The translations under genes were made by a program, and so were the position numbers. From assembly GCF_020616155.1 (NCBI RefSeq), contig NZ_CP085530.1, positions 2,385,501 through 2,449,500 on the forward strand: 64,000 nucleotides of DNA, written 5' to 3'. The stretch's first letter is position 1. Each line of letters begins with the position of its first letter. The stretch comes from Vogesella sp. XCS3. Its GTDB lineage: Bacteria; Pseudomonadota; Gammaproteobacteria; Burkholderiales; Chromobacteriaceae. Of the stretch, positions 47,579 to 58,113 are shown piece after piece. The notes below the pieces were generated by a model. It worked only from the letters and a program-made list of their open reading frames with translations, had not been told where the DNA came from and ran no database searches.

Positions 47579-48988
47579 TTAGCCCGCCACAAGTTCCAGC
47601 TGCAGGCTGGCACTTAACCCGCCACCGGGGGTGTCGCCCAGTACGAGCTGGCTGCCGTGACGACGGGCGATTTCCTGCACGATGGCTAGCCCCAAGCCAC
47701 AGCCTTTGCCTTTACCCTCGGCACTGCCACGGTAAAAACGTTCGAACACACGCTCGCGCTCGGCTGCCGGTATACCCGGGCCATTATCCTGTACGGCAAC
47801 GTACACCTGCGGGCCACGGCGCTGCAGCAGCACGGTAACTTCGCCGTCAGCCGGGGTGTACTGCACGGCGTTATCCAGCAGGTTGGCCAGCAGCTCGCGC
47901 AGCAAGCCGGCATGACCGCGGATCATCATGCTACCCGCCTCGGCTTCCAGCCCCAGGTCGATACGGGCGCTCAGGGCGCGGGGCACTGCCTCTGCCGTCA
48001 CCTCGCGCACCAGCAGGGCCAAATCCAGCGTTTGCAAGGTCAGGCCCGCTTCGGGTTCGGCGCGCGCCAGCGCCAGTAGCTGGTTCACCAGCCGGATGGA
48101 GCGCGCCACGCTGGTTTCTACTTGCGCTAGCTGGCGACTCACGCGCGGCAGGTCGGGTTCGCGCTCCCGCAGCTCGGTACGTACCAGCTCGGTTTGCGAC
48201 TTCAGGCCAGCCAGGGGGGTGCGCAGCTGGTGAGCCGCATCGGCGATAAAGCGCCGTTGCTGCGCTACCTGACTGTGTACCTCGTCCAGCAGGCTGTTAA
48301 TGGCAGCGGTCAGCGAGCGCACTTCATTGGGGGCGTTTTCTACCTCGATCGGGGCAAGGTCGCGGGCGCTACAGTCCTCCACACGGCGGCGCAGGCTACG
48401 TAGCGGTGACAGGCCACGGCTGATACCGGCCCACACCAGCACGCTCGTCAGCAGCATCAGGCCCAACAGCGGCAGCCCCATGTCCACCAGAATCTTGCGC
48501 GCCAGCTCGGCATTCAGCGCGCGGCTTTTGGCTACCTGCACCAACATCAGCTGCGGCCGCTCTTCAGTACCCGCCAGCAAATACTGTGCGGCCACGCGGA
48601 CTTCCACGCCCTTCATGCGGGCATTGTAAAAAAAACTGTCCCCCGCCTTGGCCGCCACCCCCGCCGGTGGGCGCGGCATGGCAGGCTCGCCCAGCAAGAA
48701 TGCCTCGGGCGGCGAACTCACCATATAGTGCACGCGGTCATCCGGATCCTGCTCCAGGATATCGCGCGCCGCCCGCGGGAAATCGACATAGAAACCACCG
48801 CCGAACGGTTTGACCTGGCGTGCCAGTGCACTGCTGGATTTGGCCAAGGTACGATCGATGACTTCACTGGTGTATACCAGCGCCATGTTGTAAGCGAGAA
48901 ATGCCGCAGACAGCCACAAGACCAGCTGTGGCAACAGCAGCCACATCAGTAGCTGGCGGCGCAGGGAAAGCTCGCGGGGGCGGGACAT
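47579..48988 (-). CDS. TctE-like sensor histidine kinase
   Basis: 469 aa. An N-terminal membrane helix is followed by a periplasmic 2CSK_N-type sensor domain (about residues 40-170), a second helix (LPLLGLMLLTSVLVWAG), HAMP, the phospho-acceptor box RRFIADAAHQLRTPLAGLKS and the ATPase domain with NLLDNAVQYTPA and DNGPGIP. It resembles TctE/QseC-type kinases. GGAG lies 6 bases before ATG 48988. It is placed between the gts operon and its response regulator gene, so control of sugar uptake, as by GtrS/GltR in Pseudomonas, is an attractive inference, not shown. Confidence 0.9.
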   Translation of the reverse strand: MSRPRELSLRRQLLMWLLLPQLVLWLSAAFLAYNMALVYTSEVIDRTLAKSSSALARQVKPFGGGFYVDFPRAARDILEQDPDDRVHYMVSSPPEAFLLGEPAMPRPPAGVAAKAGDSFFYNARMKGVEVRVAAQYLLAGTEERPQLMLVQVAKSRALNAELARKILVDMGLPLLGLMLLTSVLVWAGISRGLSPLRSLRRRVEDCSARDLAPIEVENAPNEVRSLTAAINSLLDEVHSQVAQQRRFIADAAHQLRTPLAGLKSQTELVRTELREREPDLPRVSRQLAQVETSVARSIRLVNQLLALARAEPEAGLTLQTLDLALLVREVTAEAVPRALSARIDLGLEAEAGSMMIRGHAGLLRELLANLLDNAVQYTPADGEVTVLLQRRGPQVYVAVQDNGPGIPAAERERVFERFYRGSAEGKGKGCGLGLAIVQEIARRHGSQLVLGDTPGGGLSASLQLELVAG

Positions 48989-49016
48989 GGTAGCTCCAGG
49001 GTTGGCCGCAGCCGGC

Positions 49017-49697
49017 TCAGGCATCGTCGGTAGCGGCCAGCAGATAACCCAGGCCGCGCACGGCCCGAATGCCCACACCGCAGCCATCCAGCTTTTTACG
49101 CAGGCGGTGTACGTAAACCTCTACCGCGTTGACACCGACCTCCTCACCCTCGGTAGCCAACTCGCCGGCAATCTGCTCTTTGGTGACCACCCGTTCACCG
49201 TTGGCCATCAGGATGTCCATCAGTTGCAACTCGCGCGCTGACAAATCCAGCGCTTGCTCCCCGGCCCACACGCGCTGGCCGGCACGGTCCAGGCGCAAGC
49301 CGGCAAAATGCAGCTCGTCGCGCACTGCCTCGGCAACTCGATGCCGACGCAGCAAGGCACGGATGCGTGCTTCCAGCTCGGGGAACTCGAACGGCTTGAC
49401 CAGATAGTCGTCAGCGCCCGCGTCCAGCCCGGCCACGCGGTCTTCCATGCTATCCAGCGCGGTCAAGATCAGAATAGGTAAAGCCGGTTTATGCACACGC
49501 ACATTACGCAGCACCTGCAAACCGTCCAGACCCGGCAGGCCTATATCCAGAATCACGGCGTCAAAGGACTCGGCCAGCAATAGCTGCTGCGCCAGCAGGC
49601 CATCGGCGGCGTGGGTGGTGCTAAAGCCCAGCCTGTCGAGCCGCGTCAACAGCGCGTCGGCCAGTACGGCGTCGTCTTCGGCAATCAGAAGCTTCAT
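49017..49697 (-). CDS. TctD-like response regulator (OmpR class)
   Basis: 226 aa. The receiver domain has AEDDAVLADALL, phospho-acceptor Asp in VILDIGLPGLDG and Lys in DDYLVKPFEFPE; the winged helix carries VNAVEVYVHRLRKKLDG and IRAVRGLGYLL. It precedes the kinase gene by 28 bases that hold one copy of the window repeat. The phased GTAAG boxes upstream of gtsA are a candidate binding site. Confidence 0.92.
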   Translation of the reverse strand: MKLLIAEDDAVLADALLTRLDRLGFSTTHAADGLLAQQLLLAESFDAVILDIGLPGLDGLQVLRNVRVHKPALPILILTALDSMEDRVAGLDAGADDYLVKPFEFPELEARIRALLRRHRVAEAVRDELHFAGLRLDRAGQRVWAGEQALDLSARELQLMDILMANGERVVTKEQIAGELATEGEEVGVNAVEVYVHRLRKKLDGCGVGIRAVRGLGYLLAATDDA

Positions 49698-49881
49698 GCG
49701 AAATCCTTGCTAGAGCAGAGCAAGGCGTAACGATAGCGCCAAACGGCACCAAAGAGGAGGGTTTGCACGCGTAACGGCAACAAAACCACTGCGCACCCGC
49801 ACCTGAACAAACCCGCGCAAGCCGTACAAATGGTACAGCCTGGCGGCACACGGCAAAGTCAGACGCGTTATTTAGCGGCGC

Positions 49882-50430
49882 TTAGTCAAACAGCTCGGCC
49901 GCAGCCAGCAAAGGCTGCACCTGGTCTTTGCCGGACAGCTGCAACGTACCGGCGTCCGGCCAGGCAATACCGATGGCAGGGTCGTTCCACAAGATCCCGC
50001 GGTCGTGGCTGGGTGCGTAGTACTGGGTAGTCTTGTACAAAAACTCGGCGTGTTCGCTGAGGGTGACAAAACCGTGGGCAAAACCTGCAGGAATCCATAG
50101 CTGACGCTTGTTTTCCGCCGACAGGTGCACGCCCACCCATTGCCCGAAGGTAGGCGAACTGCGACGGATGTCTACCGCCACGTCAAATACCTCGCCCACA
50201 GTGCACCGCACCAGCTTGCCCTGAGCATAGGGCGGTAGCTGGTAATGCAGGCCGCGCAGCACACCTCGTGCCGAACGGCTGTGGTTATCCTGCACGAAGT
50301 CAACGCGATGGCCCACGGCCTCGTCGAATAGGCGCTGGCTGAAACTTTCGTAGAAAAAACCACGCTCGTCGCCGAACACTTTGGGTTCGATGATTTTGAC
50401 ATCAGTAATGGCGGTATCGATGATGTTCAT
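49882..50430 (-). CDS. rfbC: dTDP-4-dehydrorhamnose 3,5-epimerase
   Basis: 182 aa, cupin-fold epimerase, third step of dTDP-L-rhamnose synthesis. ERGFFYESFSQ, FVQDNHSRSARGVLRGLHYQ with the catalytic His, VGEVFDVAVDIRRSSPTFGQW and IPAGFAHGFVTLSE are hallmark segments. ATG 50430 fits the family start. It is last in rfbBDAC. No terminator is obvious before the response regulator start. Confidence 0.95.
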   Translation of the reverse strand: MNIIDTAITDVKIIEPKVFGDERGFFYESFSQRLFDEAVGHRVDFVQDNHSRSARGVLRGLHYQLPPYAQGKLVRCTVGEVFDVAVDIRRSSPTFGQWVGVHLSAENKRQLWIPAGFAHGFVTLSEHAEFLYKTTQYYAPSHDRGILWNDPAIGIAWPDAGTLQLSGKDQVQPLLAAAELFD

Positions 50431-50491
50431 ATCACAACCATAAAAATCGGCTGTGACATACGTCACAGCCTTGCATGAAGGACGAAGCCGC

Positions 50492-51382
50492 TCAACGTTG
50501 CTGCTGACGCAGCATGCTCAACAAATACTGGCCATAAGCATTCTTCTTGAGCGGGGCGGCCAGTTTTTCCACTTGGTTAACGTCAATCCAGCCAGCGTGA
50601 TAGGCAATTTCTTCCGGGCAAGCCACTTTCAGGCCCTGACGGTTCTCCACTGTCGCAATGAACTGACTAGCTTCCAGCATAGACTCATGGGTGCCGGTAT
50701 CCAGCCAGGCGTAGCCACGGCCCATGGTCTGCACATCCAGCGTACCTTGCTGGAGGTACACGGCATTCACGTCGGTAATCTCCAGTTCGCCACGATGCGA
50801 CGGTTTGATCGCTTTGGCGATCTCCACCACTTGTTCGTCGTAGAAATACAGCCCGGTAACCGCGTAACTGGACTTGGGCTGGGCTGGCTTTTCTTCGATG
50901 CTGATAGCATGGCCAGTTGCGTCGAATTCTACAACGCCATAACGCTCGGGATCGTGGACGTGGTAAGCAAACACAGACGCCCCTTGTGCTTTCTCCGTGG
51001 CTTGCTTTAGCAAGCGCGGGAAATCATTACCGTAGAAAATATTATCGCCCAAGACCAATGCAGACGGCGCACCATCCAGGAAGGCCTCGCCCAGGATGAA
51101 AGCCTGCGCCAGGCCATCCGGGCTGGGCTGCACCGTGTATTCAAGGTGAATACCCCACTGGCTACCATCACCCAGCAGCTGCTGGAAGCGCGGCGTGTCT
51201 TGCGGGGTGGAAATGATCAGGATCTCGCGAATGCCTGCCAGCATTAGTGTGCTGAGCGGGTAGTAGATCATCGGCTTGTCGTAGATCGGCAGCAGCTGCT
51301 TGCTCACCGCCAAGGTAGCCGGGTACAGCCGGGTACCGGAACCACCAGCCAGGATGATGCCTTTGCGTGCTTTTGTGTTCAT
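50492..51382 (-). CDS. rfbA: Glucose-1-phosphate thymidylyltransferase
   Basis: 296 aa, makes dTDP-glucose from dTTP and glucose-1-phosphate. The nucleotide-binding signature is [21 protein letters not shown], followed by [31 protein letters not shown] and [14 protein letters not shown]. The start overlaps the rfbD stop by four bases (ATGA). It is fed by glucose-1-phosphate from the hexose-phosphate pool. Confidence 0.96.
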   Translation of the reverse strand: MNTKARKGIILAGGSGTRLYPATLAVSKQLLPIYDKPMIYYPLSTLMLAGIREILIISTPQDTPRFQQLLGDGSQWGIHLEYTVQPSPDGLAQAFILGEAFLDGAPSALVLGDNIFYGNDFPRLLKQATEKAQGASVFAYHVHDPERYGVVEFDATGHAISIEEKPAQPKSSYAVTGLYFYDEQVVEIAKAIKPSHRGELEITDVNAVYLQQGTLDVQTMGRGYAWLDTGTHESMLEASQFIATVENRQGLKVACPEEIAYHAGWIDVNQVEKLAAPLKKNAYGQYLLSMLRQQQR

Positions 51383-52272
51383 TTGAGATTATCCAGCGTA
51401 TCGAAGATCTGTTTCATCGCCTGCGCCCAGTGCGGTAACTGCAGGTCGAAGGTCTGTATCAGCTTGCTGCAATCCAGCTGCGAATTGGCCGGGCGGTGAG
51501 CCTTTTGCGGGTAGGCGCTACTGGGAATGGCCTGTGGTGCGGCAGCCAACTGTAGCGGCCAACCGGATTCACGCGCCAGCCCGATCACGTAACTGGCGTA
51601 CTCGTGCCAACTGGTACGCCCCTGCGCCGCCACGTGGTAGGTGCCGTAAGGCTGATCCGGTGCAACGCGGGCCCGCTGTACTAGGTTGGCCGCCACGTCT
51701 GCCAGCAGGCTGGCCGGCGTAGGCGCACCAAACTGGTCGGCGACCACGGACAGACTGTCGCGACTGGCAGCCAGGCGCAGCATGGTTTTCAGGAAGTTCT
51801 GGCCATACACGCCGGCTACCCACGAGGTACGCAAGATGAAATGGCGGCAGCCGCTGGCGCGGATGGCCTGTTCGCCCTGCCATTTGCTGCTGCCGTATAC
51901 CGACTGCGGCTTGGCTGCATCGTCTTCGCACCAGGCGCCGGCTTTGCTGCCGTCAAATACGTAATCGGTGGAGTAATGCAGCAATAGCGCATTATGCGCC
52001 GCCGCCCACTGCGCCATCACCGCCACCGCCTCGGCGTTGATGGCCTGCGCCAGCGCCGGCTCGTCCTCCGCCTTGTCAACCGCCGTGTAGGCAGCCGGGT
52101 TGACGATAATGTCGGGCTGCCACGCATCCAGCGCCGCCACCAGGCTAGCCGGCTGTGACAGGTCGAAATCGTGCCGCGCCGGGCAGATCAATTCGCCCTG
52201 CAAAGCCAGCGCCCGTTTCAGCTCGAAACCGACCTGGCCACTGCTACCGGTGATCAGGATGCGTGTTGTCAT
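51379..52272 (-). CDS. rfbD: dTDP-4-dehydrorhamnose reductase
   Basis: 297 aa, short-chain dehydrogenase/reductase fold, final step to dTDP-L-rhamnose. The NAD(P) motif is [18 protein letters not shown], the substrate block is [18 protein letters not shown], and the catalytic Tyr-Lys pair lies in [13 protein letters not shown]. The gene is 2 bases downstream of rfbB and overlaps rfbA by four. Confidence 0.95.
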   Translation of the reverse strand: MTTRILITGSSGQVGFELKRALALQGELICPARHDFDLSQPASLVAALDAWQPDIIVNPAAYTAVDKAEDEPALAQAINAEAVAVMAQWAAAHNALLLHYSTDYVFDGSKAGAWCEDDAAKPQSVYGSSKWQGEQAIRASGCRHFILRTSWVAGVYGQNFLKTMLRLAASRDSLSVVADQFGAPTPASLLADVAANLVQRARVAPDQPYGTYHVAAQGRTSWHEYASYVIGLARESGWPLQLAAAPQAIPSSAYPQKAHRPANSQLDCSKLIQTFDLQLPHWAQAMKQIFDTLDNLK

Positions 52273-52274
52273 GC

Positions 52275-53336
52275 TCAGGCTCCGTACTGCTGGTTTAGCC
52301 AGTCGCGGTAGCTGCCGCTGGTGACGCCGGCCACCCAGTCCTGATTATCGAGATACCACTGCACCGTCTTGCGGATACCGCTATCGAAGGTTTCCGCCGG
52401 CTTCCAGCCCAGCTCGCGTTCCAGTTTGCGTGCATCGATAGCGTAGCGGCGGTCGTGACCGGGGCGGTCTTGCACGTAGGTAATCTGGCTGGCGTAGGGC
52501 TGGCCGTCCGCGCTCGGGCGCAGCTCGTCCAGTAGCGTGCAGATGGTGTGTACCACCTCCAGGTTGGCTTTTTCGTTCCAGCCACCTACGTTATAGGTTT
52601 CGCCCAGTTTGCCCGCCTCCAGCACGCGGCGGATGGCGCTGCAGTGGTCTTTCACGTACAACCAGTCGCGTACTTGCTGGCCATCGCCATAGATAGGCAG
52701 TGGCTTGCCGGCCAGGGCATTAAGGATGACCAGTGGAATCAGCTTCTCGGGGAAGTGGTACGGGCCGTAGTTGTTGCTGCAATTGGTGGTGAGCACCGGC
52801 AGGCCGTAGGTGTGGTGCCAGGCGCGTACCAAATGGTCGCTGGCTGCCTTGCTGGCCGAATACGGGCTGTTCGGCTCGTAGCGGTTGTCTTCGGCAAACG
52901 GCGGGTCTTGTGGCGACAGCGTGCCGTATACCTCGTCGGTGGACACGTGCAGGAAACGGAACGCTTGCTTTGCCTCTGCAGGCAATTCGCTCCAATAAGC
53001 GCGCACCGACTCCAGCAAGTTGAACGTACCCAGCACATTGGTGTGGATAAAATCGCCCGGGCCATGGATGGAACGATCCACGTGGCTTTCGGCAGCAAAG
53101 TTCAGCACGGCACGCGGCTGGTATTGCGCCAGCAAACCAGCCACCAGCTCGCGGTCGCCAATATCACCCTGTACAAACACGTGGCGCGGGCTGCCCTGCA
53201 GGCTGGCCAGCGTTTGCAGGTTGCCGGCGTAGGTCAGTTTGTCCAGATTGACCACGGTTTCATCGTCTGCGTCTAACCAGTCCAGCACGAAGTTGCCACC
53301 AATAAAGCCAGCACCGCCGGTCACCAGAATTGTCAT
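52275..53336 (-). CDS. rfbB: dTDP-glucose 4,6-dehydratase
   Basis: 353 aa, extended SDR enzyme, second step of the rhamnose pathway. [19 protein letters not shown] binds [27 protein letters not shown], the Tyr-Lys pair in [14 protein letters not shown], and [18 protein letters not shown] are diagnostic. It is the first gene of rfbBDAC. Homology fixes the start at ATG 53336. Confidence 0.96.
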   Translation of the reverse strand: MTILVTGGAGFIGGNFVLDWLDADDETVVNLDKLTYAGNLQTLASLQGSPRHVFVQGDIGDRELVAGLLAQYQPRAVLNFAAESHVDRSIHGPGDFIHTNVLGTFNLLESVRAYWSELPAEAKQAFRFLHVSTDEVYGTLSPQDPPFAEDNRYEPNSPYSASKAASDHLVRAWHHTYGLPVLTTNCSNNYGPYHFPEKLIPLVILNALAGKPLPIYGDGQQVRDWLYVKDHCSAIRRVLEAGKLGETYNVGGWNEKANLEVVHTICTLLDELRPSADGQPYASQITYVQDRPGHDRRYAIDARKLERELGWKPAETFDSGIRKTVQWYLDNQDWVAGVTSGSYRDWLNQQYGA

Positions 53337-53660
53337 GTTCAATTTCCCAAAAATATTCAGCACTTGCCACAACAGCCATTGCGGTAGGCATCTTCAGTGC
53401 ATAGCCGAGCCATTTTACACTTGTACGCTGATATTTTTACAGCATAGCAATAGCCACATAAAAAAAGGCTCTGCCGGGGAGAGTCGGCAGAGCCAGAAGA
53501 GAATGCAACAAAACGAACTTCAAAGCCTGTAAGCCATGTCGCTACGGCCAACAGGGATCACGGGGCAAGCGGACACAAGCAGGCGATGTGCCCTGCACGT
53601 TGGCCGCCACAGGCTACCCGCAGGCAGCTCCGGCCATAGTGCAGCACCGCCTGGCTATGC
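53337..53660. other. Non-coding region between rfbB and eda
   Basis: 324 bases with the terminator at 53461-53494 and a relatively A+T-rich part (53340-53460) that probably holds the rfbB promoter. A 64-codon open frame on the minus strand overlaps the terminator and looks like chance. Confidence 0.6.
53461..53494 (-). terminator. Intrinsic terminator downstream of eda
   Basis: GGCTCTGCCG and CGGCAGAGCC are 10-bp arms over 8 bases (53467-53494), with six T on the minus strand. It ends leftward transcripts from eda about 170 bases downstream, or attenuates a leader of rfbB. Confidence 0.85.
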
Positions 53661-54287
53661 CTAGCGTACCACCAGCGCGCTGGCCGCGCGGGCCAGTGCA
53701 GTGATACGGTCCCAGTCCTGCGCCGCGATGGCGTCGTCCGGGGTCAGCCAGCTGCCACCGACAGCCAGCACATTGGGCAGCGCCAGATAGCTTGGCGCGC
53801 TGTTCACATCGATACCACCGGTGGGGCAGAAACGCAGCTCCGGCAGCGGGCCGGCCAGCGACTTCAGCAGCTTCACGCCACCCACGGCTTCGGCCGGGAA
53901 CAGCTTCAGGATATGGAAGCCCTCGTCCTGCGCGTGCATGGCTTCGGACGGGGTGGCAATACCGGGGATGAACGGCACGCCCGAGGCGCGGGCGGCAGCG
54001 GCCAGCTCGGCGGTCAGGCCCGGGCTGATGCCGAACTGGGCACCGGCATCCAGCGCGGCTTCCAGATGGGCACGGGTACGCACGGTACCGGCGCCCACCA
54101 GCGCGTCGGGTACCTCGTCACGAATGCGGCGCATGGCAGCCAGCGCGGCCTTGGTGCGCAGGGTGATTTCCAGCGTACGGATGCCGCCGGCAACCAGCGC
54201 GTGCGCCAGGTCTACCGCCACGGCGGCGTCGTTGACCACGATAACCGGTACTACCGGGCCTTGGCGAAGCAGAGACAGTGCGTCCAT
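53661..54287 (-). CDS. eda: KDPG aldolase (2-dehydro-3-deoxyphosphogluconate aldolase)
   Basis: 208 aa, class I aldolase that splits KDPG to pyruvate and glyceraldehyde-3-phosphate in the Entner-Doudoroff pathway. VPVIVVNDAAVAVDLAHAL, the Glu in TLEITLRT, GAGTVRT, FIPGIATPSE and the Schiff-base Lys in LKLFPAEAVGG are conserved; CPTGGID binds phosphate. AAAGGAC lies 6 bases before ATG 54287. It follows edd by 94 bases containing a repeat palindrome. Confidence 0.96.
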   Translation of the reverse strand: MDALSLLRQGPVVPVIVVNDAAVAVDLAHALVAGGIRTLEITLRTKAALAAMRRIRDEVPDALVGAGTVRTRAHLEAALDAGAQFGISPGLTAELAAAARASGVPFIPGIATPSEAMHAQDEGFHILKLFPAEAVGGVKLLKSLAGPLPELRFCPTGGIDVNSAPSYLALPNVLAVGGSWLTPDDAIAAQDWDRITALARAASALVVR

Positions 54288-54303
54288 TGTGTGTCCTTTG
54301 CTA

Positions 54304-54323
54304 GGGTTGGCCGCGGCCAACCC
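54304..54323. repeat. 20-bp palindrome built from overlapping repeat copies
   Basis: GGGTTGGCCG abuts CGGCCAACCC between edd and eda. Each half is a repeat copy that matches 9 of 10, sharing the central CG. It may shape the edd-eda transcript. Confidence 0.85.
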
Positions 54324-54381
54324 GGTAAATAATCGATGCAGTGTTTATAGCCCACCGCCGCACGGCAGTGGGCTCAGGCGC

Positions 54382-56220
54382 TTAGCGGCCCGCCCACAGC
54401 GGGTGGGCAAAGCTCATGGCGCCATCTTCGGCAGCGGTGGCCAGCTGGCGGAAACCGGCAAACAGGTCGCGGCCCACACCGTGCTGGTTGGCGCTCAGGT
54501 CAATCTGCACGTGTTCGCGGCTTGCCCATTGGGCCGCGTTCACCAGGATGCTCAGCTCGCCGGTATTGGCGTCCAGGCGCACCAGGTCGCCATTGCGTAC
54601 CTTGCCGATATCGCCGCCCAGCAGCGCTTCCGGCGACACGTGGATGGCGGCCGGCACCTTGCCGGACGCGCCGGACATGCGGCCGTCGGTCACCAGCGCC
54701 ACCTTGAAGCCGCGCTCCTGCAGCACACCCAGCGGCGGCGTCAGCTTGTGCAGTTCCGGCATGCCGTTGGCGCGCGGCCCCTGGAAGCGGATCACCGCCA
54801 CAAAGTCTTTTTCCAGCTCGCCGCGTTTGAACGCCGCCAGCAGTTCGTTCTGGTCGTGAAACACCACCGCCGGCGCTTCTACCACGCGGTGCTCGGCCTT
54901 CACCGCCGACACCTTGATCACGGCGCGGCCGATGTTGCCGGTCAGCACTTTCAGGCCACCATCGGCCGAGAACGGGTTGGCCGCCGGGCGCAGCACGCCA
55001 TCGTCGCCGGACACCGCCGGCGCGTCGCGGAAGGCGGCCTCGCCGTCTTGCAGCCAGGCTTCCTGGCTGTGGGCGCGCAGGCCACGGCCCATGATGGTGG
55101 TCACGTCGTCGTGTAGCAGGCCGGCGTCCAGCAGTTCGCGGATCACATAACCCATGCCGCCGGCGGCGTGGAAGTGGTTCACGTCGGCCTTGCCGTTGGG
55201 GTAGGCGCGCACGATTAGCGGCACCACGGCCGACAGTTCATCGAAATCGTCCCAGTTCACGTTGATGCCGGCCGCGCGGGCGATGGCATTGATGTGCAGG
55301 GTGTGGTTGGTAGAGCCGCCGGTGGCCAGCAGGCCGACGATGCCGTTGACGATGGCTTTCTCGTCGATCACCTCGCAAATCGGGGTGAAGCGGCTGCCCT
55401 GGGCCGAAATCTCGGCAGCCACACGGGCGGCACGGCGCGTCAGCGCGTCGCGCAGCGGGGTATTCGGGTTGACAAAGGCGGCACCCGGCAGGTGCAGGCC
55501 CATCACTTCCATCAGCATCTGGTTACTGTTGGCGGTGCCGTAGAAGGTGCAGGTGCCGGGGCCGTGGTAGGAGGCCATTTCGGACTCCAGCAGCGCGTCG
55601 CGGCCAACCTTGCCTTCGGCGTACAGCTGGCGCACCTTGGCTTTTTCGTCGTTGGCGATACCGGTAGTCATCGGGCCGGCCGGCACGAATACCGCCGGCA
55701 GGTGGCCAAAGGCCAACGCGCCGATCAGCAGGCCGGGCACGATCTTGTCGCACACACCCAGGTACAGCGCGGCGTCGAACATCTGGTGGCTCAGCGCGAT
55801 AGCGGTACTCATGGCAATCACATCGCGCGAGAACAAACTGAGCTCCATGCCCTCGAAGCCCTGGGTCACGCCATCGCACATCGCCGGCACGCCGCCGGCA
55901 AACTGGGCGGTGGCGCCCACTTTCAAAGCCTCGGCCTTGATGATGGCGGGGAAAGTTTCCAGCGGCTGATGCGCCGACAGCATGTCGTTATAAGCCGACA
56001 CAATGGCCAGATTGGGGCGGGCCGCTTCTTTCAGATGAATCTTGATGCCGTCCGGCATGGCAGCAAAGGCGTGCGCCAGATTGGTACAGGACAGCTGGGA
56101 ACGCTCGACCTTGCCCTGGCGCATGGCGGCTTGGCTACCGGCCAGGTAAGCAGCGCGGGTGTCGCGGCTGCGTTCGATGATGCGCTGGGTAACAGCGTGC
56201 AGAACGGGGTGCAGACTCAT
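54382..56220 (-). CDS. edd: Phosphogluconate dehydratase
   Basis: 612 aa, iron-sulfur dehydratase of the IlvD/Edd family converting 6-phosphogluconate to KDPG. Conserved segments are [53 protein letters not shown] and [20 protein letters not shown], whose Cys residues bind the cluster; the C-terminal half has [24 protein letters not shown] 56220 fits the family start. Divergent from zwf across a 249-base region with two HexR-like boxes. Confidence 0.96.
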   Translation of the reverse strand: MSLHPVLHAVTQRIIERSRDTRAAYLAGSQAAMRQGKVERSQLSCTNLAHAFAAMPDGIKIHLKEAARPNLAIVSAYNDMLSAHQPLETFPAIIKAEALKVGATAQFAGGVPAMCDGVTQGFEGMELSLFSRDVIAMSTAIALSHQMFDAALYLGVCDKIVPGLLIGALAFGHLPAVFVPAGPMTTGIANDEKAKVRQLYAEGKVGRDALLESEMASYHGPGTCTFYGTANSNQMLMEVMGLHLPGAAFVNPNTPLRDALTRRAARVAAEISAQGSRFTPICEVIDEKAIVNGIVGLLATGGSTNHTLHINAIARAAGINVNWDDFDELSAVVPLIVRAYPNGKADVNHFHAAGGMGYVIRELLDAGLLHDDVTTIMGRGLRAHSQEAWLQDGEAAFRDAPAVSGDDGVLRPAANPFSADGGLKVLTGNIGRAVIKVSAVKAEHRVVEAPAVVFHDQNELLAAFKRGELEKDFVAVIRFQGPRANGMPELHKLTPPLGVLQERGFKVALVTDGRMSGASGKVPAAIHVSPEALLGGDIGKVRNGDLVRLDANTGELSILVNAAQWASREHVQIDLSANQHGVGRDLFAGFRQLATAAEDGAMSFAHPLWAGR

Positions 56221-56248
56221 TGGTATCGGCCCTGATGAAGGTGCTTGA

Positions 56249-56277
56249 ATGGTAGTTTTACTACAGTCTGTTTGCAA
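56249..56277 (-). promoter_or_regulatory. edd promoter with HexR-like box
   Basis: GGTAGTTTTACTACA (56251-56265) matches the HexR consensus form TGTARTTWWAYTACA at most positions and is nearly palindromic. On the minus strand TTGCAA (56272-56277) and TACCAT (56249-56254) are 17 bases apart, so the box fills the -35/-10 gap, suited to repression of edd-eda. Confidence 0.75.
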
Positions 56278-56407
56278 GGCGCTACACGACAAAAAGCCGC
56301 TTTATTTTCTCAAAAATCCAACTTATCTTTTTATTATCATAAAGTTATGTAAGTGTTGGCCAGCAGCAACAATAAAAATCGCCAGCAAGCCTGCCCTACA
56401 ATCGACG

Positions 56408-56442
56408 TAGACAAGCGAGCAGCGTTTGGTAATATAACTACA
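56408..56442 (+). promoter_or_regulatory. zwf promoter with HexR-like box
   Basis: TAGACA (56408-56413) precedes TAATAT (56430-56435) by 16 bases. GGTAATATAACTACA (56428-56442) matches the HexR box form and overlaps the -10, 28 bases upstream of the zwf start. HexR is encoded four genes downstream. Confidence 0.72.
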
Positions 56443-56469
56443 TCACAACCTTGGGCGAGAATAATCAGG

Positions 56470-57942
56470 ATGGAGAACGCAACCCTGCACACCCCGGCAT
56501 TCGATATGGTGCTATTCGGGGGCACTGGCGACTTGGTCATGCGCAAGCTGCTGCCGTCGCTTTACCAGGCGCATGCTGCCGGCCTGCTGCACGAAGCCGG
56601 CCGTATCCTGGCGCTGGGCCGCCGCGACATGAGCCGTGACGACTACCTGGCCATGGTAGAAAAGAGCGCGCGTGTGCACGTGAAGGAACACTTCTCCGCC
56701 GAAGCCTGGAACAGCTTTCTCGCCCGCGTGCAGTACCTGAAAGTAGACGCTGCCACCCCGGAACACTACCCGGCGCTGGCCGAGGCCGTCAAAGCCGGCG
56801 GCGAGCGCGTAACCGTATGCTATCTGGCCACCGCACCCGACCTGTTTGAAGGCATTTGCGACAACCTGGCCGCTGTCGGGCTAAACCACGACCAGGTACG
56901 CGTGGTACTGGAAAAACCGCTGGGCCACGACCTGGATTCGTCCAACGAGATCAACGAAGCGGTGGCACGCCACTTCAAGGAAGAGCAGCTGTACCGTATC
57001 GACCACTACCTGGGTAAGGAATCGGTACAGAACCTGCTGGCTATCCGCTTTGCCAATGCGCTGTTCGAGCCGCTGTGGCGCCGCGAGTGGATTCACGACG
57101 TGCAGATCACCATTGCCGAAGACCTGGGCGTGGGCACGCGTGGCGACTTTTACGACGACACCGGCGCGCTACGCGACATGGTGCAAAACCACCTGCTGCA
57201 GCTGCTGTGCATCGTCACCATGGAGCCGCCGGCCAACCTGGGCGCCGACGCGGTACGCGACGAAAAACTGAAAGTGCTGAAAGCGCTGCGCCCGTTTACC
57301 GAGCAAGACGTTGCCAGCAAAACCGTGCGCGGCCAGTACAAAGCCGGTGCCGTGGCCGGCCAGCCGGTGACCGGTTATCTGCAGGAACAAGGCATCCCGG
57401 CCGGTAGCCAAACCGAAACCTTCGTCGCCATCAAGGCCGAAATCGACAACTGGCGCTGGGCCGGCGTACCGTTCTTCCTGCGCACCGGCAAGCGCATGCA
57501 GGAACGCCTGGCAGAAATCGTCATCAACTTCCGCGACGTACCGCACCACCTGTTTGCCAGCCCTACCGGCCAGAACACCGCCAACCGCCTGGTGATCCGT
57601 CTGCAGCCGGAAGAAAGCATCCGCCTGTACTTTCTGTCCAAGGAGCCGGGCGACACCCAGCGCCTGCAGCCGGTACACCTGAACCTGGACTTCCACGAAT
57701 CGTTCAAGGCACGCCGTGCCGACGCCTACGAGCGCCTGCTGCTGGACGTGATCCGTGGCAAGCTGGCGCTGTTCATGCGCCGCGACGAGCTGGTAGAAGC
57801 CTGGCGCTGGGTGGAACCCATCATGGACAACTGGGCGCGCAGCACCATCCCGCCCAAACAGTACACCGCCGGCACCTGGGGCCCTGCTGCTTCCAGCGCG
57901 CTGCTGAGCCGTGACGGCATCAGCTGGCACGAAGAATGTTAA
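56470..57942 (+). CDS. zwf: Glucose-6-phosphate dehydrogenase
   Basis: 490 aa, NADP-dependent oxidation of glucose-6-phosphate to 6-phosphogluconolactone. The coenzyme motif is [20 protein letters not shown]; the active-site block is [18 protein letters not shown] with the catalytic His; [15 protein letters not shown] and [16 protein letters not shown] are conserved. First gene of zwf-pgl-glk-hexR-pgi. Confidence 0.97.
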   Translation: MENATLHTPAFDMVLFGGTGDLVMRKLLPSLYQAHAAGLLHEAGRILALGRRDMSRDDYLAMVEKSARVHVKEHFSAEAWNSFLARVQYLKVDAATPEHYPALAEAVKAGGERVTVCYLATAPDLFEGICDNLAAVGLNHDQVRVVLEKPLGHDLDSSNEINEAVARHFKEEQLYRIDHYLGKESVQNLLAIRFANALFEPLWRREWIHDVQITIAEDLGVGTRGDFYDDTGALRDMVQNHLLQLLCIVTMEPPANLGADAVRDEKLKVLKALRPFTEQDVASKTVRGQYKAGAVAGQPVTGYLQEQGIPAGSQTETFVAIKAEIDNWRWAGVPFFLRTGKRMQERLAEIVINFRDVPHHLFASPTGQNTANRLVIRLQPEESIRLYFLSKEPGDTQRLQPVHLNLDFHESFKARRADAYERLLLDVIRGKLALFMRRDELVEAWRWVEPIMDNWARSTIPPKQYTAGTWGPAASSALLSRDGISWHEEC

Positions 57943-58013
57943 TCAAGGTATAAGGCTGGCCCGGCCACCGCGCTGCGGCCAAGCTTGCCACCGGCTCTGC
58001 CGGGTAGTACCCC

Positions 58014-58054
58014 GGCGGCGCTCATGCCCCACCCCGACACGCATGAGCGCCGCC
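58014..58054. promoter_or_regulatory. 14-bp hairpin between zwf and pgl
   Basis: GGCGGCGCTCATGC and its complement pair over 13 bases in a 171-base gap. The stem carries a possible ATG in its left arm. It may be a partial terminator or an mRNA-stability element separating zwf from pgl. Confidence 0.6.
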
Positions 58055-58113
58055 AGCATAGCTTTCGAGCCCGGACCACCGGGCCGACCAGGTCGCCGCA
58101 AGACGACCCCTGC

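Noticed and set aside
47429..47617. A 62-codon plus-strand frame downstream of the phased boxes
   Set aside because: It is Arg/Gln-rich, overlaps the kinase gene's end on the other strand, and lacks a ribosome-binding site.
53357..53551. A 64-codon minus-strand frame upstream of rfbB
   Set aside because: It overlaps an intrinsic terminator, has no ribosome-binding site, and is Cys-rich without a recognisable pattern.
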